64,000 nucleotides of DNA from Rhizobium bangladeshense (GCF_001662075.1 NZ_LYPL01000009.1:225661-289660); one strand, 5' to 3'. Positions 8,761-17,847 are shown, numbered from the stretch's first letter. Translations and numbers: made by a program. Notes: generated by a model not told the origin, from the sequence alone.

Positions 8761-9537
8761 ATGAGCAGATCAGTCATCGTCACCGGCTCCACCAGCGGCA
8801 TCGGCCTGGCGATCGCCACTGCCTTTGCCGAAACCGGCGACAATGTCGTCATCAATGGTTTCGGAAATGCCGATGAAATCAAGGCGATCGTCGAGCGGCT
8901 TGAATCGGTGTCGAAGGCCCGGGCGATCTATCATTCGGCCGACATGACCAAGCCCGCCGAGATCGCCGACTTGATCGAAACGGCAGCGAGAACCTTCGGC
9001 ACCGTTGATGTCCTCGTCAACAATGCCGGCATCCAGCATGTCGAGAAGATCGAGGATTTCCCGATCGAGAAGTGGGATCAGATTATCGCCATCAATCTGT
9101 CGAGCTCCTTTCACACCATGCGCGCCGCCATCCCGCTGATGAAGGCGAAAAAGCATGGCCGCATCATCAATATCGCCTCGGCCCACGGGCTCGTCGCCTC
9201 CCCCTTCAAATCCGCCTATGTCGCGGCAAAACATGGTATATTGGGCCTGACGAAGACGGCCGCCCTGGAGCTTGCCGAATTCGGCGTGACGGTGAACGCC
9301 ATCTGCCCCGGCTATGTGCTGACGCCGCTCGTCGAAAAGCAGATACCGGATACCGCCAGGGCCCGCGGCATGACCGAGGAGCAGGTGAAAAACGAGGTCA
9401 TCCTCAAGGCGCAGCCGACCCGGGAATTCGTCAAGGCCGAAGAGATCGGCGCCCTGTCGCTCTACCTCGCCAGTGACGCCGCCCGGCAGGTGACCGGAAC
9501 GCATATCTCGATTGACGGTGGCTGGACGGCGGCTTAA
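8761..9537 (+). CDS. bdhA: D-3-hydroxybutyrate dehydrogenase (short-chain dehydrogenase)
   Basis: A 258-residue classical SDR. The NAD-binding TGSTSGIGLAIA (residues 8-19), the NNAG motif in VDVLVNNAGIQHVE, the serine in NIASAHGLVAS and the catalytic SAYVAAK are all present, and the C-terminal SDAARQVTGTHISIDGGWTAA matches BdhA. The enzyme interconverts 3-hydroxybutyrate and acetoacetate in PHB turnover. It is followed 28 bases downstream by xdhA; in rhizobia a bdhA-xdhA-xdhB arrangement is known, so the genes are probably transcribed together. Confidence 0.93.
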   Translation: MSRSVIVTGSTSGIGLAIATAFAETGDNVVINGFGNADEIKAIVERLESVSKARAIYHSADMTKPAEIADLIETAARTFGTVDVLVNNAGIQHVEKIEDFPIEKWDQIIAINLSSSFHTMRAAIPLMKAKKHGRIINIASAHGLVASPFKSAYVAAKHGILGLTKTAALELAEFGVTVNAICPGYVLTPLVEKQIPDTARARGMTEEQVKNEVILKAQPTREFVKAEEIGALSLYLASDAARQVTGTHISIDGGWTAA

Positions 9538-9565
9538 CCATTTGGAAAAGACAACCGGGAATATC

Positions 9566-11032
9566 ATGAACGACAGCATCCGCTTCATCCTGAACGGCGA
9601 GGATATCGCGCTCGCCAATGTCGGGCCGACCGAGACACTTCTCGATTTCCTGCGGATGAAGCGGCGGCTGACGGGCACCAAGGAAGGATGCGCCGAAGGT
9701 GACTGCGGCGCGTGCACCGTGCTTGTCGGGCGGCTGGCCGACGGCAAGCTCGCTTACGAATCGGTCAATGCCTGCATCCGTTTCATGGGCTCACTGCATG
9801 CCACGCACGTGGTGACGGTCGAGCATCTGGCCGGCCGGGACGGCGCCCTGCATCCGGTGCAGCAGGCGCTGGTCGACTGTCATGGCTCGCAGTGCGGCTT
9901 CTGCACCCCGGGCTTCGTCATGTCGCTCTATGGCCTGTGGCTGACGAAGGAAAAACCCGGCCGCCGCGAGATCGAGAAGGCGCTGCAAGGCAATCTCTGT
10001 CGCTGCACCGGCTACGAGCCGATCGTCAAGGCTGCCGAGCAGGTCAGCCTGCAGCGGCCGAGCGCGCTCTTCGACCCGCTGCAGCGGACGCGCTCGGAAA
10101 TCGTCGCGAGGCTCTGGGCAATGCAGGCGAGCGGCACCATCCGGATTGCCAGCGGCGAAGACTGGCTGATCGTTCCGGGGTCTGTTCAGGCTCTGGCGGA
10201 AGTCCTCTCGCAGGAACCCGAGGCGACTATCGTTGCCGGCGCGACCGATGTCGGCCTTTGGGTGACGAAGCAGATGCGCCGATTGAGCCCGGTCGTTTTC
10301 ATCAATCATCTCAGCGAATTGCAGGCGGTGACGGAAAGCGATGATGGCGTCACCATCGGCGCGGGCGTCAGCTACAGCAGGGCCTTCGAGGAGATTTCCG
10401 GCAAGATCCCAGCGCTCGGGCGGCTGATAGACCGCATCGGCGGCGAGCAGGTGCGCAACATGGGCACGATCGGCGGCAATATCGCCAACGGTTCGCCGAT
10501 CGGCGATAGTCCCCCGCCGCTGGTCGCCCTCGGCGCGACTCTGGCCCTACGTTCCGTGCAAGGGCTGCGCCAAATGCCGCTCGAGGATTTCTTCATCGCC
10601 TATGGCAAACAGGATCGCAGACCCGGCGAATTCGTCGAAAGCGTCTTCGTGCCCTATCCCAAGGCGGCCAGCCGCTTTGCCGCCTACAAGATCACCAAGC
10701 GCCGTGACGAGGACATCACCGCCGTGCTTGGCGCCTTTCTGCTGACGCTCGACGAGTCCGAGACCATCACCGACATCCGAATCGCCTTCGGCGGCATGGC
10801 GGCAACGCCGAAACGCGCGCCGTCCGTCGAGGCCGCGCTGATCGGCAAACCGTGGACGGAAGCCTCGATCGACGCCGCGCGCCCCGCCTTCGACGCCGAC
10901 TTCCAGCCGCTGACCGACTGGCGCGCCACGGCGGAGTATCGCCAACTGACGGCAAAGAACCTGCTGACGCGGTTCTATCTTGAGACCGTTGGCGCTCCGG
11001 CGGAGCTGAAGCGGTTCGAGGAGGTGGCGTGA
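9566..11032 (+). CDS. xdhA: Xanthine dehydrogenase small subunit (2Fe-2S and FAD)
   Basis: A 488-residue subunit. The N-terminal ferredoxin domain carries the first 2Fe-2S cysteines in GCAEGDCGACTVLVG, the second cluster domain carries SQCGFCTPGFVMSLYGL and LQGNLCRCTGYEPI, and residues from about 190 on form the FAD-binding domain (IVAGATDVGLWVTKQ; RNMGTIGGNIANGSPIGDSPP). Electrons from the molybdenum centre pass through these clusters to FAD and NAD+. The ATG at 9566 is used; the frame is open to 9512 but overlaps the end of bdhA. The large subunit begins 250 bases downstream, after a repeat element. Confidence 0.95.
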   Translation: MNDSIRFILNGEDIALANVGPTETLLDFLRMKRRLTGTKEGCAEGDCGACTVLVGRLADGKLAYESVNACIRFMGSLHATHVVTVEHLAGRDGALHPVQQALVDCHGSQCGFCTPGFVMSLYGLWLTKEKPGRREIEKALQGNLCRCTGYEPIVKAAEQVSLQRPSALFDPLQRTRSEIVARLWAMQASGTIRIASGEDWLIVPGSVQALAEVLSQEPEATIVAGATDVGLWVTKQMRRLSPVVFINHLSELQAVTESDDGVTIGAGVSYSRAFEEISGKIPALGRLIDRIGGEQVRNMGTIGGNIANGSPIGDSPPPLVALGATLALRSVQGLRQMPLEDFFIAYGKQDRRPGEFVESVFVPYPKAASRFAAYKITKRRDEDITAVLGAFLLTLDESETITDIRIAFGGMAATPKRAPSVEAALIGKPWTEASIDAARPAFDADFQPLTDWRATAEYRQLTAKNLLTRFYLETVGAPAELKRFEEVA

Positions 11033-11061
11033 TGGAGAGAGTGAGCGTAAGCCCCAGCCGC

Positions 11062-11216
11062 CCCCCTCATCCGCCTGCCGGCAGCTTCTCCCCGCTGGGG
11101 AGAAGAGACAAGAGGCAACGTTTCGACTCCCTCTTCTCCCCAGCGGGGGTTCGAAGGACGGGTCGAGACACGCGGCTCGACCCCGGTCGGTGCCCGATAG
11201 GGCGGATGAGGGGGGC
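11062..11216. repeat. Mosaic palindromic element between xdhA and xdhB
   Basis: Paired arms CCCCCCTCATCCGCCTGCCG (11058 onward) and GGGCGGATGAGGGGGG (near 11199-11216) enclose CTTCTCCCCGCTGGGGAGAAG (11087 onward), itself a hairpin, and CTCTTCTCCCCAGCGGGGG (near 11131). This looks like a Rhizobium intergenic mosaic element (RIME-like). It takes up most of the 250-base junction. The open frame across it (84 codons) is not taken as a gene. Confidence 0.7.
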
Positions 11217-11282
11217 GAGCGGCGCTGAGCCGCGAGCGCCCGGAGCATCTGCGACGGGCAATTTTTCGACAGGGAGACGCTA

Positions 11283-13622
11283 ATGGACAAGTCCACCTTC
11301 GAAAATCCCAATGTCGTCATCTCCGGCCCCATACACGGCTCGCTGCGCCATGACTCAGCGCACAAGCATGTCACCGGAACCGCCGATTATATCGATGACA
11401 TTCCCGAACCCGCCGGCCTCCTGCACGGCGCGCTCGGTCTCTCCGAGCGGGCACACGCCGAGATCCTCAGCATCGACCTTTCCCAGGTCGCCGCCTATCC
11501 GGGCGTCGTCTGGGTTTTCACCGGCAAGGACGTGCCCGGCGTCAACGACACCAGTTCCAACGGCAGCCATGACGAGCCGCTGCTTGCTGAAACCCTAGTT
11601 CAATTTCACGGCCAGCCGATCTTTGCCGTCATCGCCGAAACACGCGACGCGGCCCGCCGCGCCGCGCGGCTGGCGAAGATCGACTATCGCGACCTCACGC
11701 ACTGGCACGATATCGACGGCGCGCTGGCCAATGGCGGTCCGCTGGTCATCACCCCGATGACGCTCCAGCGCGGCGAGCCGGAAACGGAAATGCCGAATGC
11801 CGCCATGCGGCTGAAGGGGCGGATGCGCATCGGCGGACAGGAGCATTTCTATCTCGAAGGCCATATCGCCATGGCCATTCCCGGCGAGGATGACGAGGTC
11901 ACCGTCTGGTCCTCGACGCAGCATCCGAGCGAAATCCAGCATATTGTCGGCCACGTGCTCGATATCCCGTCGAACGCGGTCACCGTCAACGTGCGCCGCA
12001 TGGGCGGCGGCTTCGGCGGCAAGGAGACGCAGGGCAGTCAGTTCGCAGCGCTTGCGGCGATCGCCGCCAAGAAGCTCGGCCGCGCGATCAAATTCCGCCC
12101 GGACCGCGACGAGGATATGAGCGCCACCGGCAAACGCCATGATTTCCTGGTCGATTACGATGTGGGCTTCGATGCCGAAGGCCGCATCCACGCGGTCGAC
12201 GCCACTTACGCCGCGCGCTGCGGCTTCTCCTCCGACCTCTCCGGACCGGTAACCGACCGCGCGCTGTTCCATGCCGATTCCAGCTATTTCTATCCGCATG
12301 TGCATCTGACCTCGAAACCGCTCAAGACACACACCGTCTCCAACACCGCCTTCCGCGGCTTTGGCGGGCCGCAGGGCATGCTCGGCGCCGAGCGCATCAT
12401 CGAGGAGATCGCCTATGCCCTCGGCAAGGATCCGCTTGATATCCGCAAGCTGAATTTCTACGGCCAGCCGGGCTCCGGGCGCACGCTGACGCCCTACCAT
12501 CAGGAGGTCGAGGACAATATCATCGCCCGCGTCGTCGACGAGCTGGAGGATACGTCAGACTACCGGGCGCGGCGCAACGCCATCATCGGCTTCAACCGCG
12601 ACAGCCGCTATATCAGAAAGGGCATTGCCCTGACGCCGGTGAAATTCGGCATCTCCTTCACCATGACCGCCTTCAACCAGGCCGGCGCCCTCGTCCATAT
12701 CTATCAGGACGGCTCGATCCATCTGAACCATGGCGGGACCGAAATGGGCCAGGGCCTCTATACCAAGGTGGCGCAGGTGTTGGCCGACAGCTTCCAAGTC
12801 GATATCGACCGGGTGAAGATCACCGCAACGACGACGGCCAAGGTGCCGAACACCTCGGCGACCGCTGCCTCCTCTGGCTCGGACCTCAACGGCATGGCAG
12901 CCTACGACGCCGCCCGCCAGATCAAGGAACGTCTGGTGGCCTTTGCCACCGAGAAGTGGGAGGTGGCGCCGTCCGACATCGTCTTCCTGCCGAACCGCGT
13001 GCGTGTCGGCGAGAGCGAGGTCCCCTTCCCCGATTTCATCAAGCAGGCCTATTTCGCCCGCGTCCAGCTTTCCGCTGCCGGCTTCTACAAGACGCCGAAG
13101 ATCCATTGGGACCGCAAGGCCGGCCGTGGCACGCCCTTCTACTATTTCGCCTATGGCGCCGCCTGCACCGAGGTCTCGATCGATACGCTGACCGGCGAAT
13201 ATCTGATCGACCGCACAGACATCCTCCACGATGTCGGCCGCTCGCTGAACCCGGCGATCGACCTCGGCCAGGTCGAGGGCGCCTTCGTGCAGGGCCTGGG
13301 CTGGCTGACGACGGAAGAACTCTGGTGGGACGACAAAGGGCGGCTGCGCACCCATGCACCATCCACCTACAAGATCCCGCTCGCCTCCGACCGGCCGAAA
13401 ATCTTCAATGTGCGCCTCGCCGAATGGTCGGAGAACGCCGAGGCTACCATCGGCCGGTCCAAGGCCGTCGGCGAACCGCCCTTCATGCTGGCGATCTCGG
13501 TGCTGGAAGCGCTGTCGATGGCGGTCGCCAGCGTCGCGGATTACAAGGTCTGCCCCAGGCTCGACGCCCCGGCGACGCCGGAACGGGTGCTCATGGCGGT
13601 GGAGCGGATGAAGCGGGTGTAG
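11283..13622 (+). CDS. xdhB: Xanthine dehydrogenase large subunit (molybdopterin)
   Basis: A 779-residue molybdenum-cofactor subunit that oxidises hypoxanthine and xanthine to urate. Landmarks: GSLRHDSAHKHVTGTADYIDDI near the start, EGHIAMAIPGE, the moco loop RRMGGGFGGKETQG, AFRGFGGPQGM, GTEMGQGLYTKVAQVLA, and AVGEPPFMLAISV, which includes the catalytic glutamate of the family. Length matches bacterial XdhB. A short ribosome site (GGGAGA) precedes the ATG at 11283. It partners xdhA upstream; the maturation factor xdhC follows after a second repeat-filled gap. Confidence 0.95.
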   Translation: MDKSTFENPNVVISGPIHGSLRHDSAHKHVTGTADYIDDIPEPAGLLHGALGLSERAHAEILSIDLSQVAAYPGVVWVFTGKDVPGVNDTSSNGSHDEPLLAETLVQFHGQPIFAVIAETRDAARRAARLAKIDYRDLTHWHDIDGALANGGPLVITPMTLQRGEPETEMPNAAMRLKGRMRIGGQEHFYLEGHIAMAIPGEDDEVTVWSSTQHPSEIQHIVGHVLDIPSNAVTVNVRRMGGGFGGKETQGSQFAALAAIAAKKLGRAIKFRPDRDEDMSATGKRHDFLVDYDVGFDAEGRIHAVDATYAARCGFSSDLSGPVTDRALFHADSSYFYPHVHLTSKPLKTHTVSNTAFRGFGGPQGMLGAERIIEEIAYALGKDPLDIRKLNFYGQPGSGRTLTPYHQEVEDNIIARVVDELEDTSDYRARRNAIIGFNRDSRYIRKGIALTPVKFGISFTMTAFNQAGALVHIYQDGSIHLNHGGTEMGQGLYTKVAQVLADSFQVDIDRVKITATTTAKVPNTSATAASSGSDLNGMAAYDAARQIKERLVAFATEKWEVAPSDIVFLPNRVRVGESEVPFPDFIKQAYFARVQLSAAGFYKTPKIHWDRKAGRGTPFYYFAYGAACTEVSIDTLTGEYLIDRTDILHDVGRSLNPAIDLGQVEGAFVQGLGWLTTEELWWDDKGRLRTHAPSTYKIPLASDRPKIFNVRLAEWSENAEATIGRSKAVGEPPFMLAISVLEALSMAVASVADYKVCPRLDAPATPERVLMAVERMKRV

Positions 13623-13670
13623 GATGGTAAGACGTCCGGCTGGCTTGTTGCTCGAGCGGAACCGGCAGGG

Positions 13671-13870
13671 TGGGCCCCCCCCTCTGACCTGCCGGACATC
13701 TCCCCCCCAAGGGGGGAGATCGGCAAGACGACGGCCCTTCGCCCATATTACCCTGGCAGCGAATTATCAAGATCCAGCTTTGGGCCGTCGCTCCCCCGTC
13801 TTGGGAAGCCCGCGCCTCATGCCCATCTTCCCCCTTGTGGGGGAGATGTCCGGCAGGACAGAGGGGGGTA
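13671..13870. repeat. Palindromic repeats between xdhB and xdhC
   Basis: Two related units lie in the 279-base gap: CTGCCGGACATCTCCCCCCC (13690 onward) followed by an AAGGGGGGAGATCGGCAAGAC arm, and CTTCCCCCTTGTGGGGGAGATG (13829 onward) followed by TCCGGCAGGACAGAGGGGGG. Each folds as a C-run/G-run hairpin, and the outer CCCCTCTGACCTGCCGGACA and TGTCCGGCAGGACAGAGGGG pair with each other. The family is common between rhizobial genes. No gene is seen here. Confidence 0.75.
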
Positions 13871-13901
13871 ACTCAGCCACTTACCTCTCGGCCATCCTCC
13901 C

Positions 13902-14714
13902 ATGACCGACCTCCCCACCTTCCTCGCCACCCACCCCAACAGCGTCGTCGTCGACATCACCGCCACCCAGGGCTCCACCCCGCGCGAGACCGGCGCCTTC
14001 ATGCTCGTCTCGCCAACCGCGCTGTGGGGCACGATCGGTGGCGGACAGTTGGAATTCATGGCGATCCACAATGCCCGGGAGATGCTGGCGAGAACCGGCG
14101 GCGCAGCCACCATGGATATCCCGCTCGGCCCCGAAATCGGCCAGTGCTGCGGTGGGCGTACACAGTTGCGGTTCCGCCAACTGACGCCGACGTTAAAAGA
14201 CGAACTCGAAGCCACACGTGCCGGCGAAATCGAGCGCCTGCCCGAGGTGCTTCTCTTCGGCGCCGGCCATGTCGGCCGCGCGCTGGCGGCTGCCCTTGCG
14301 CCGCTGCCGCTGTCGGTCACAGTGGTTGAAATCCGCCAGGAGGAACTCGCCAATCTGCCGGCGGTGACGAAGACCCGCCTCGTGCCGATGCCGGAAGCGC
14401 TGGTGAAGGATATTGCCGCCGGCGGCGCGGTCGTCATCCTGACGCACGACCATGCGCTGGACTTTCTCATCGCCCGCGAAGCGCTGGCGAGGGAGGATCT
14501 CGCCTATACCGGCATGATCGGTTCAGCGACCAAACGCGCCACCTTGGCAAGCTGGCTTTCCCGCGAAGGCGGCGAACGCGCCTGGATGGAGCGATTGACG
14601 CTGCCGATCGGAGGCTCGGCGGTCAGGGACAAACGCCCTGAGGTGATCGCCGCAATGACCGCCGCCGAAATCCTGACGGCGCTGGCGGCCTATCGCTTGC
14701 AGGCGTCCTCGTAA
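13902..14714 (+). CDS. xdhC: Xanthine dehydrogenase accessory protein XdhC
   Basis: A 270-residue XdhC/CoxI-family protein that binds molybdenum cofactor and helps insert the sulfurated form into XdhB. The N-terminal part has TQGSTPRETGAFMLV, GTIGGGQLEFMAI and the conserved GQCCGGRTQLRF; the C-terminal half is a Rossmann domain (VLLFGAGHVGRALAAAL) ending with IGSATKRATLASW and IGGSAVRDKRPEVIAAMTAAEIL. It completes the xdhABC set. Its last 25 bases overlap the end of a small convergent gene. Confidence 0.94.
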   Translation: MTDLPTFLATHPNSVVVDITATQGSTPRETGAFMLVSPTALWGTIGGGQLEFMAIHNAREMLARTGGAATMDIPLGPEIGQCCGGRTQLRFRQLTPTLKDELEATRAGEIERLPEVLLFGAGHVGRALAAALAPLPLSVTVVEIRQEELANLPAVTKTRLVPMPEALVKDIAAGGAVVILTHDHALDFLIAREALAREDLAYTGMIGSATKRATLASWLSREGGERAWMERLTLPIGGSAVRDKRPEVIAAMTAAEILTALAAYRLQASS

Positions 14715-14884
14715 AACGGATCGCGGCCATCGAGGAAACCAAGATCGCGCTTGACGCGGTCCGGCGCAGCATCGAGATCGAGGCGGGGCAGCCGGCAGAA
14801 ACGGCCGACCAGCCGTCCGGCAAGACGCTTGAACACACCCATGCTCGGCTGCGAGCGCTTCTCTTCGATAGCAAAGCAATCCAT
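14690..14884 (-). CDS. Small conserved-looking protein of unknown function
   Basis: A 64-residue basic protein beginning MDCFAIEEKRSQPSMGVFKR and ending LGFLDGRDPFYEDACKR. The segment RLPRLDLDAAPDRVKRDLGFLDG is reminiscent of DUF1127-like small proteins (a short helix pair with an LSDxxLxDIG pattern), but the match is loose. The ATG at 14884 has a good GAGGTGA ribosome site, which is the main reason for calling it a gene. It is divergent from the LysR gene at 14986 and its 3' end overlaps the end of xdhC. Confidence 0.5.
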   Translation of the reverse strand: MDCFAIEEKRSQPSMGVFKRLAGRLVGRFCRLPRLDLDAAPDRVKRDLGFLDGRDPFYEDACKR

Positions 14885-14985
14885 GACATCACCTCGTCAG
14901 TTTGATGGTATGAGTTGCAGTTTGCCGCCGAAAATGCTGCAATTCCAATCGAACGACCGTCTGTCTGCATCAAGAGAACTTATCC

Positions 14986-15882
14986 ATGAAGCTTTCGAAG
15001 CAATTCCCGCTGAATGCGCTGCGCGTGTTCGAGGCCACCGCCCGGCTCGGCAGCTTCACCAAGGCCGGCGACGAGCTCGGCATGACGCAGACGGCGGTCA
15101 GCTACCAGATCAAGCTCTTGGAGGAGAATGTCGGCGAGCCGCTCTTTCTGCGCCGTCCCCGCCAGATCGCACTGACGGAGACCGGTGAGCGGCTGGCGCC
15201 GAAGGTGACGGAAGCCTTTGCCATGCTGCATGACGCGATGGCAACGGCGCGCGATAGTGTTGAAGGCACGCTCGCCATCAGCTCGACGCATACGTTCGCG
15301 TCGAAGTGGCTGGCGCCGCGCCTCGGCTCTTTCCATTTGAAGCACCCGGCGATCGCCGTGCGCTTTCAGGCGAGCTCTGATATCATCGACTTTTCCCGCG
15401 AGCCGATCGATGTCGCCATCCGCTGGGGCGACGGCAACTGGCCCGGGCTGGCGCTGCACCGGCTGATGGGATTGGAGTTCACCCCGATGCTGAGCCCGAA
15501 GCTGGCGAAATCGGCCGGCGGCATCAAGGAGCCGCGTGATCTCCTGAAGTTCGATCTCTTCGACGCCGGCGACATCTGGTGGAAACAATGGTTCGAGGCA
15601 GCCGGCGTCACCGACACGGATCTCGACCGCCGCCCGCGCAACCAGCTCGGCTCCCAAGCGGTGGAAGCCGATGCGGCAATGTCAGGACATGGCGTCGCCA
15701 TCCTCAACCCGGCCTTCTATGCGGCCGAGATCGCGCTCGGCCGGCTCTACCAGCCCTTCGAGCTGACCCGCAGCGACGGCAAGGCCTACTGGCTCGCCTA
15801 TCCCGAAAACCGCCGCAACGTGCCGAAGATCAAAGCCTTCCGCAACTGGATCCTCGAAGAGATGAAGGCGGCCGGGGATTAG
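14986..15882 (+). CDS. LysR-family transcriptional regulator, GcvA-like
   Basis: A 298-residue LysR regulator. The N-terminal winged helix is clear (FPLNALRVFEATARLGSFTK, then AGDELGMTQTAVSYQIKLLE); the effector domain starts near residue 90 (GTLAISSTHTFASKWLAPRLGSF) and contains the GcvA-subgroup phrases IDVAIRWGDGNWPGL and QAVEADAAMSGHGVAIL. GcvA-like proteins in rhizobia control varied catabolic genes. Placement between xdhC and puuD suggests, but does not prove, a role in purine breakdown. It is divergent from the small gene at 14884. Confidence 0.9.
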   Translation: MKLSKQFPLNALRVFEATARLGSFTKAGDELGMTQTAVSYQIKLLEENVGEPLFLRRPRQIALTETGERLAPKVTEAFAMLHDAMATARDSVEGTLAISSTHTFASKWLAPRLGSFHLKHPAIAVRFQASSDIIDFSREPIDVAIRWGDGNWPGLALHRLMGLEFTPMLSPKLAKSAGGIKEPRDLLKFDLFDAGDIWWKQWFEAAGVTDTDLDRRPRNQLGSQAVEADAAMSGHGVAILNPAFYAAEIALGRLYQPFELTRSDGKAYWLAYPENRRNVPKIKAFRNWILEEMKAAGD

Positions 15883-15903
15883 AAGCAGGGCATCGCGGTA
15901 GCC

Positions 15904-16236
15904 TCAGAATCCCATCTCCGGCGCATAGAAGCAGCGCGGCGTATCCTCATTCGGAAAAAGACAGAGATGGTAATCCTCGTCGCCGGATTGCATCGCCTTG
16001 GTCATCGGCAACAGGAAGACATGCGCATGCGTGACCAGCCGGTGGTCTCCCGGCAACAACGTTACGCGATATCCGCCCGGCGTCACCGCCACGCTTTTCG
16101 AAGGGATCATCTGGCAGTCGCCACTATGACTGTCGCCGTTGCAACAATACGGGTCATAACTCCACCCCGAGGGTGCGTCATGAGCCGTCGCCAGCGACGC
16201 ATATGCAATCATCACACACGTCAAAATGCTGCGCAT
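15904..16236 (-). CDS. Secreted cysteine-rich small protein, unknown function
   Basis: A 110-residue protein with a signal peptide (MRSILTCVMIAYASLATAHD). The mature part has a cysteine cluster YDPYCCNGDSHSGDCQMI, a middle strand-rich segment with two histidines (PGDHRLVTHAHVFLLP), and a C-terminal pair of cysteines (HLCLFPNEDTPRCFYAPE). The histidines and cysteines could bind metal or form disulfides in the periplasm. The ATG at 16236 has a GGAGAAG ribosome site; an upstream in-frame ATG at 16275 lacks the signal-peptide fit. It is convergent with the LysR gene. I recognise the general type in rhizobia but no function. Confidence 0.7.
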   Translation of the reverse strand: MRSILTCVMIAYASLATAHDAPSGWSYDPYCCNGDSHSGDCQMIPSKSVAVTPGGYRVTLLPGDHRLVTHAHVFLLPMTKAMQSGDEDYHLCLFPNEDTPRCFYAPEMGF

Positions 16237-16608
16237 GGCATCTTCTCCGTTGATGAATGCGCCGCCGCTGATCACTGTTCTTATTTCATTCCGGCGGCCT
16301 TAAACATAATTGTAACCGGATCATCATGGTTTCAAGACCCGCTGTATTAGCGGACCGAGTGTAAGCCGGAGATAAATACACACCTTCTCGGCAGCTTTTA
16401 GGCACAGGACAGCAGTTCGACGATGCGGCCGCGATCGGCAGCTTCGACAAAACCGCCGATGAGCCGATCGCTGTACAGCGCGATCATATCATTACTGCCC
16501 GGGTTCGCCCGTTGCCGAATTGGCGTCCTGTGCGGTTCTTCAATCTCCTCTTCCCTCCCCGTCAAAATTTCCGCAAAGTCGCGAGTCGGAGGAAGTTAGG
16601 GGAATTCG
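16237..16608. other. 372-base gap upstream of puuD, with a possible 29-codon minus-strand frame
   Basis: The region must hold the puuD promoter and that of the small secreted protein. On the minus strand an open frame ends at 16398; from the ATG at 16487 it reads MIALYSDRLIGGFVEAADRG and then RIVELLSCA, and upstream it stays open to a TTG near 16560. Codon use looks coding, so this may be a gene remnant or tiny gene, but there is no clear ribosome site. The rest shows nothing recognisable. Confidence 0.35.
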
Positions 16609-17847
16609 ATGTATGAATATGCCATAGCATGGGAATGGCTGGCCTTCGCGGCACGCTGGTTCCATGTCATCACCGCGATCGCCTGGATCGGATCGTCTTT
16701 CTATTTCATCGCGCTTGATCTCGGACTGGTGAAACGACCGCATCTGCCGCCCGGCGCTTATGGCGAGGAATGGCAGGTCCATGGTGGCGGCTTCTATCAT
16801 ATCCAGAAATATCTGGTGGCGCCGGCGCAAATGCCCGAGCACCTGACCTGGTTCAAATACGAAAGCTATTTCACCTGGATCTCCGGCTTTCTCATGCTCT
16901 GCATCGTCTATTATGGCGGCGCCGACCTCTTCCTCATCGACCGACATGTGCTCGACATCAGCCCGCCGGTCGCCATCGCGATCTCGCTGGCATCGCTGGC
17001 TTTCGGCTGGCTCGTCTACGACCTGCTCTGCAAATCCCCGCTCGGGCGCAACACCTGGGGGCTGATGGCGGTGCTCTATGTCGTGCTCGTCTTCATGGCC
17101 TGGGGCTATACGCAGCTTTTCACCGGCCGCGCCGCCTTCCTGCATCTCGGCGCCTTCACCGCGACGATCATGTCGGCCAATGTCTTCATGATCATCATCC
17201 CGAACCAGAAGATCGTCGTCGCCGATCTGATTGCCGGCCGCACGCCCGATCCGAAATACGGCCAGGTCGCCAAGCAGCGTTCGCTGCACAACAACTATCT
17301 GACCCTGCCCGTCATCTTCTTCATGCTGTCGAACCATTATCCGCTCTCCTTCGGAACACAGTTCAACTGGGTGATCGCGGCGCTGGTGTTCCTGATGGGC
17401 GTCACCATCCGCCACTGGTTCAACACCACCCATGCCAGGAAGGGCCGGCCGACCTGGACCTGGATCGTCACCGTCATCCTTTTCATCCTGATCATGTGGC
17501 TTTCGACGGTACCGAAACTGCTGAATGGCGAAAGGGATACGGCGGCGGTGGCGCCCGCCTTCCAGCAATTCGCCGGCGATCCGCATTTTCCCGCCGTCAA
17601 GCAACTGGTCGCGACACGCTGCTCCATGTGCCACGCGGCCGAGCCCGCCTATGAGGGCATCGTGCGAGCTCCGAACGGCGTCGAGTTCGAAAACGACGCT
17701 GATATCGCCGCCCATGCCCGGGAAATCTATATACAGGCAGGCCGCAGCCGTGCCATGCCGCCCGGCAACATCACCGATATGACGCCGGACGAACGCAAGC
17801 TGCTCGTCGCCTGGTTCGAAAGCGCAGTCGAAGGCAAGAAACAATGA
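16609..17847 (+). CDS. puuD: Membrane-bound urate hydroxylase PuuD
   Basis: A 412-residue inner-membrane protein. About eight hydrophobic segments fill residues 1-320 (starting WFHVITAIAWIGSSFYFIALD and including VSLHNNYLTLPVIFFMLSNHY-like features such as HNNYLTLPVIFF), and the C-terminal periplasmic domain has a single c-type heme site, CSMCH at 338-342. This is the DUF989/PuuD architecture that oxidises urate to 5-hydroxyisourate using a cytochrome chain rather than releasing hydrogen peroxide. An AGGAAG-like ribosome site precedes the ATG. The stop overlaps the start of guaD by four bases, so the two are translationally coupled. Confidence 0.94.
   Translation: MYEYAIAWEWLAFAARWFHVITAIAWIGSSFYFIALDLGLVKRPHLPPGAYGEEWQVHGGGFYHIQKYLVAPAQMPEHLTWFKYESYFTWISGFLMLCIVYYGGADLFLIDRHVLDISPPVAIAISLASLAFGWLVYDLLCKSPLGRNTWGLMAVLYVVLVFMAWGYTQLFTGRAAFLHLGAFTATIMSANVFMIIIPNQKIVVADLIAGRTPDPKYGQVAKQRSLHNNYLTLPVIFFMLSNHYPLSFGTQFNWVIAALVFLMGVTIRHWFNTTHARKGRPTWTWIVTVILFILIMWLSTVPKLLNGERDTAAVAPAFQQFAGDPHFPAVKQLVATRCSMCHAAEPAYEGIVRAPNGVEFENDADIAAHAREIYIQAGRSRAMPPGNITDMTPDERKLLVAWFESAVEGKKQ

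Noticed and set aside
11029..11283. 84-codon frame between xdhA and xdhB
   Set aside because: It runs through the palindromic repeat and has no recognisable protein features.
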